From Alkalimarinus coralli (GTDB lineage: Bacteria > Pseudomonadota > Gammaproteobacteria > Pseudomonadales > Oleiphilaceae): a stretch of 64,000 nucleotides of DNA. A program made the translations under genes and the position numbers. Shown here piece after piece: positions 61,632-64,000 of the stretch (its first letter is position 1; each line of letters starts with the position of its first letter). The stretch covers positions 4,342,001 through 4,406,000 of the forward strand of contig NZ_CP096016.1 in NCBI RefSeq assembly GCF_023650515.1, read 5' to 3'. The notes beneath the pieces are model-generated. The model did not search any database, was not told where the DNA came from, and saw only the letters and a list, made by a program, of their open reading frames with translations.

Positions 61632-61655
61632 TTGCGGCAGCGATAGCTGCCGCAA
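61632..61655. terminator. Perfect stem-loop between convergent luxR-type and peptide genes
   Basis: TTGCGGCAGC-GATA-GCTGCCGCAA, a perfect 10-bp GC-rich stem. It lies 45 nt past the regulator stop and 7 nt past the peptide stop on the other strand. A T-tract is missing on both sides, so it may need Rho or act as a 3' stabiliser. Confidence 0.6.
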
Positions 61656-61661
61656 TCTACT

Positions 61662-61796
61662 CTACCATCTGCTAAACATAAAAAATGGCACTTGAGGCTG
61701 ATAAGAAATCCAGTAATTGCTCATCTGCTGATTTGTCATTGGAACAAGTGCGCCGCCAGATACTTGTTGAACGTCTTTAGAATTTAGTACTTTCAT
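61662..61796 (-). CDS. Double-glycine-leader peptide precursor (44 aa)
   Basis: A short gene. Residues 1-15, MKVLNSKDVQQVSGG, match the double-glycine leader of bacteriocins and peptide pheromones (hydrophobic positions, acidic residue, VSGG at the cleavage site). Residues 16-44 are a Cys-free core rich in aromatic residues, Gln, Met and Pro, beginning ALVPMTNQQ and ending FFMFSRW. AGGGA lies 9-10 nt before the ATG. The gene is divergent from the second M16 peptidase gene, with a lux-box-like palindrome in the shared gap, and convergent with the luxR-type gene. Export and cleavage by a peptidase-containing ABC transporter is expected; none is in the window. Function may be antimicrobial or signalling. 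Confidence 0.7.
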   Translation of the reverse strand: MKVLNSKDVQQVSGGALVPMTNQQMSNYWISYQPQVPFFMFSRW

Positions 61797-61886
61797 TTAT
61801 TTCATCCCTAAATAAGATTATTAGTTTGTGTGGATAGCTGCAATAAAGCCGCCCACAAGTTTTATTATCCATAACAGCTAATAATT

Positions 61887-61912
61887 GGTAACTGTCAAAA
61901 GTGACAGTTACC
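61887..61912. promoter_or_regulatory. Lux-box-like palindrome in the divergent peptide / M16-2 promoter
   Basis: GGTAACTGTCA-AAAG-TGACAGTTACC, a perfect 11-bp-arm palindrome with a 4-nt centre, 90 nt from each of the two divergent start codons (61796 minus, 62002 plus). The core equals that of the site at 57670-57693, and its geometry resembles a 20-bp lux box. Confidence 0.65.
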
Positions 61913-62001
61913 AGCCTCAAAGTAAAAATATAGAGTGGCGGAATTTTAAGTGATTACTAACTTGGAATCAGATTACCATGCCTAACATTAGGGACGTGTA
62001 T

Positions 62002-64000
62002 ATGAAAAATGGAGTCATTCTTGCCACTTACTGGTTATTGCTTGCGTATTCGCTTGTGAGTTTCGCACAGGAAAGTCTGGGGTCTTTAGATGCAGGTATT
62101 ACAAAAAGCCCTTTTGATACACGTGCATATGAATTCATGGTGCTACCTAATAAACTTGAGGTGTTGATAATATCAGACCAGCAAGTTGAAAAGTCAGCAG
62201 TATCATTGATAGTCGACTCAGGAAATTCCAGCGACCCCGTTAAATTCCCTGGCATTGCTCACCTGTTAGAGCATATAGTGTCACTTGGCTCAAACAGGGC
62301 CCCCCCGCCTGAGGGTTTTATACCTTTTGTCATGTCACATGGAGGTAACTATAACGCGCATACTGCACTAGACTACACGCTTTTTTCTTTTGATGTATCA
62401 TCCAGTCACTTACAGCCTACACTTCAACGCTTTGGTGAAAATATCACAGAGCCTTTGCTGCAGCCTTACTACATAAATAGTGAAATAGATGCTATTAATG
62501 CAGAATTTGAACTCCTGAGACATAACGAGGGCTGGATAGACTTGGCTTTTCTGAGGAGGGTTATGACCCCCTTGCATGATTATAGTAAGTTTGATGTTGG
62601 GAACTCGAAAACTTTGAAGCAGGCAGGAGTCGGAGAGGCGTTAGCTGAATTTTATCAAACGAATTATTCGGCAGACCGGATGAAAATGGTCGTTGTAAGT
62701 AACCTTTCTGTGGAGGATATAAAAAGTGCAGTGACATCTGCATTATCAATATTACCTGTCAGAAACTCTAATTATGATAAAAAAATGGGAGAGGTGCTTT
62801 TTGCTCCAGAAAATTTACCGATGCGAATGGATATTGAGACGCCTAATGAGCACCCGGTAATGATGCTTACATTTTCAGTACCTCCTCATCATGCTGAATA
62901 CAAAACGAAAGCCGGTGAGTACATTGCCAACTTGCTTATGAGGCGTGGGAAAGGAAGTCTTATCGGGTTGCTAAAGGGGAAAAGCTGGGCTTCTGATATA
63001 TTGGTTGGTACAAGGGTAGACGGCAACAAAAATGCGACATTTGATATTCGGATTGACCTAACGAATGAAGGTGCGTTTCAGTTTGATGCCGTGGCGCAGT
63101 CTGTATTTCAGTATCTAAACCTTATTCGATCAAAGGGAGTAGACGAAAGTTTTTATCTGGAAATGAGCAAATTAGTACATAGTCAATTCATCTATCAAGA
63201 GCGCTTGCCTGCACGAAAATACGTTAATACCCTTGCTCAAAATATGCTTCGTTATCCTGTTAGTGATTTGTTATCAGGCCCCATTTTATTTGAAGACTTT
63301 AATGCACCTGCAATTTACCGGTACTTGTCATACCTTGCACCAGAAAAAGTGCTTTTGACAATGAGTGGGGTCAGCAACCCACTAACCAAGACTGAAGGGT
63401 GGTCAGGAAGAAAATACAGCGTTAATAAGCTAGACAGGAAGCTTCTGGAAAAATGGCAGTCCCCCGGTCAAAATGACGGTTTAGTTATTCATTTGGATAA
63501 AAACAAATTTGTACCAGGAGAAAAAAATCTTAAGCCAATAGCTTTTAAAATGAAGAAGCCTGTGTTGATTGATCAGTCTGCTAATTACAGTCTCTGGTAT
63601 AAGCAGGATATTGAATACAGTACCCCGAAATCAGATTTGTACTTTTTGCTACAGTGGCGTGGCGCGGGTATGTCTATTAAAGAAAGAGTGCTTGCAGAGT
63701 TATTTTCATTGCTGGTCAAAGAAAAGCTTTACTCAGAATCGGTCAAAATTGCTGAAGCGGGATTGACTTATGATATTTATACTAATGCATATGGAATCAC
63801 CATTAATATTGGTGGATTCACTGACAAACAGTCACTGCTGTTAGCTGAGATAATGAAGTCATTCAATATTAGTTCAGCTATAAGCAAAGAGGCGTTTTTG
63901 AGCGCTAAAAAATCTCTCCAAAAGAAGTATCAAGAGTATTTGTCTTTACAACCCTACGAGCGATTGCTTAATGAAATATATGTAGAACTTCAAGATAGGA
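62002..64000 (+). CDS. M16 (pitrilysin/insulinase) metallopeptidase, secreted paralogue (3' truncated by window)
   Basis: The frame is open from the ATG at 62002 to the window end (666 codons), so the gene is incomplete here. AGGGA lies 9 nt upstream of the ATG. A Sec signal peptide (MKNGVILATYWLLLAYSLVSFA) has no lipobox, unlike its paralogue. The zinc motif is HLLEH (His87, Glu90, His91), and the third ligand is the glutamate in DAINAEFELLRHNEGW. Similarity to the protein at 57750 is evident along the whole length (for example MMLTFSVPPHHAEYK against MMLSFSVPPFFTHYK, and WSGRKYSV against WSGLQYSL). Catalytically competent by motif. Divergent from the double-glycine peptide gene, so that peptide, or competing peptides, are plausible substrates. 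Confidence 0.9.
   Translation, partial: MKNGVILATYWLLLAYSLVSFAQESLGSLDAGITKSPFDTRAYEFMVLPNKLEVLIISDQQVEKSAVSLIVDSGNSSDPVKFPGIAHLLEHIVSLGSNRAPPPEGFIPFVMSHGGNYNAHTALDYTLFSFDVSSSHLQPTLQRFGENITEPLLQPYYINSEIDAINAEFELLRHNEGWIDLAFLRRVMTPLHDYSKFDVGNSKTLKQAGVGEALAEFYQTNYSADRMKMVVVSNLSVEDIKSAVTSALSILPVRNSNYDKKMGEVLFAPENLPMRMDIETPNEHPVMMLTFSVPPHHAEYKTKAGEYIANLLMRRGKGSLIGLLKGKSWASDILVGTRVDGNKNATFDIRIDLTNEGAFQFDAVAQSVFQYLNLIRSKGVDESFYLEMSKLVHSQFIYQERLPARKYVNTLAQNMLRYPVSDLLSGPILFEDFNAPAIYRYLSYLAPEKVLLTMSGVSNPLTKTEGWSGRKYSVNKLDRKLLEKWQSPGQNDGLVIHLDKNKFVPGEKNLKPIAFKMKKPVLIDQSANYSLWYKQDIEYSTPKSDLYFLLQWRGAGMSIKERVLAELFSLLVKEKLYSESVKIAEAGLTYDIYTNAYGITINIGGFTDKQSLLLAEIMKSFNISSAISKEAFLSAKKSLQKKYQEYLSLQPYERLLNEIYVELQDR

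Overview
The window reads as chromosomal DNA of a marine-type gammaproteobacterium of the Pseudomonadales/Oceanospirillales sphere (Marinobacter, Oleiphilus or Hahella-like). This is inferred from gene order and protein families, not from a marker gene. Supporting synteny blocks known from Pseudomonas are pilT-pilU / yggS-proC-yggT / metX-metW-DUF4426-rdgB-hemW-trmB, polA / DUF2782-thrB, and pyrE / crc. Coding density is high. There is no rRNA, no tRNA that I could recognise, no CRISPR array and no intact transposase.

Layout. 0-1.7 kb: end of a quinone oxidoreductase gene, a CBS-pair protein and a YbaK-type deacylase. 1.7-3.1 kb: a small accessory islet with a truncated hipA, a ChpB/ChpS-type toxin-antitoxin pair with paired GTTATAAC operators, a decayed integrase-like fragment and a 12-bp inverted repeat. 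3.1-10 kb: a Q/N/T-rich protein, a CPA1 antiporter, tcdA, a CoA-type Nudix hydrolase and an acyl-CoA dehydrogenase. 10-14 kb: a class V aminotransferase behind a perfect 7-1-7 Fur box, then cobU-cobT-cobC. 14-22 kb: an AraC regulator, a TlpA-like thioredoxin, a GST, divergent speA/speE, a DUF6316 protein, a periplasmic binding-like protein and a PilZ protein. 22-32 kb: a nitrogen-stress block with glnK-amtB and an nrtA-nrtB-nrtD ABC importer, each preceded by an NtrC-like palindrome and a -24/-12 element, plus a NIT-like nitrate-sensing protein; ubiK and a ComM-type ATPase lie between. 32-57 kb: mostly core housekeeping genes, with a bacterial dynamin-like GTPase placed between metX and yggT.

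57.7-64 kb is the most unusual part. Two paralogous M16 (pitrilysin/insulinase) peptidases, one a lipoprotein and one a Sec-exported protein running off the window, flank a LuxR-type regulator and a 44-codon gene, too short for routine gene calling, for a double-glycine-leader peptide (leader MKVLNSKDVQQVSGG, 29-residue Cys-free aromatic core). Near-identical palindromes (CTGTCA-N4-TGACAG, lux-box-like) lie upstream of both peptidase genes, the second in the divergent promoter shared with the peptide gene. I infer a self-contained secreted-peptide system, possibly signalling or antimicrobial, controlled by the LuxR protein. The exporter expected for such a peptide is not in the window.

A 140-bp MITE-like element occurs as three full copies (16389, 22363, 43498) with 16-bp-class terminal inverted repeats and 5-bp target duplications, plus one 3' fragment (28222). 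REP-like palindromes and short tandem repeats mark several intergenic regions.
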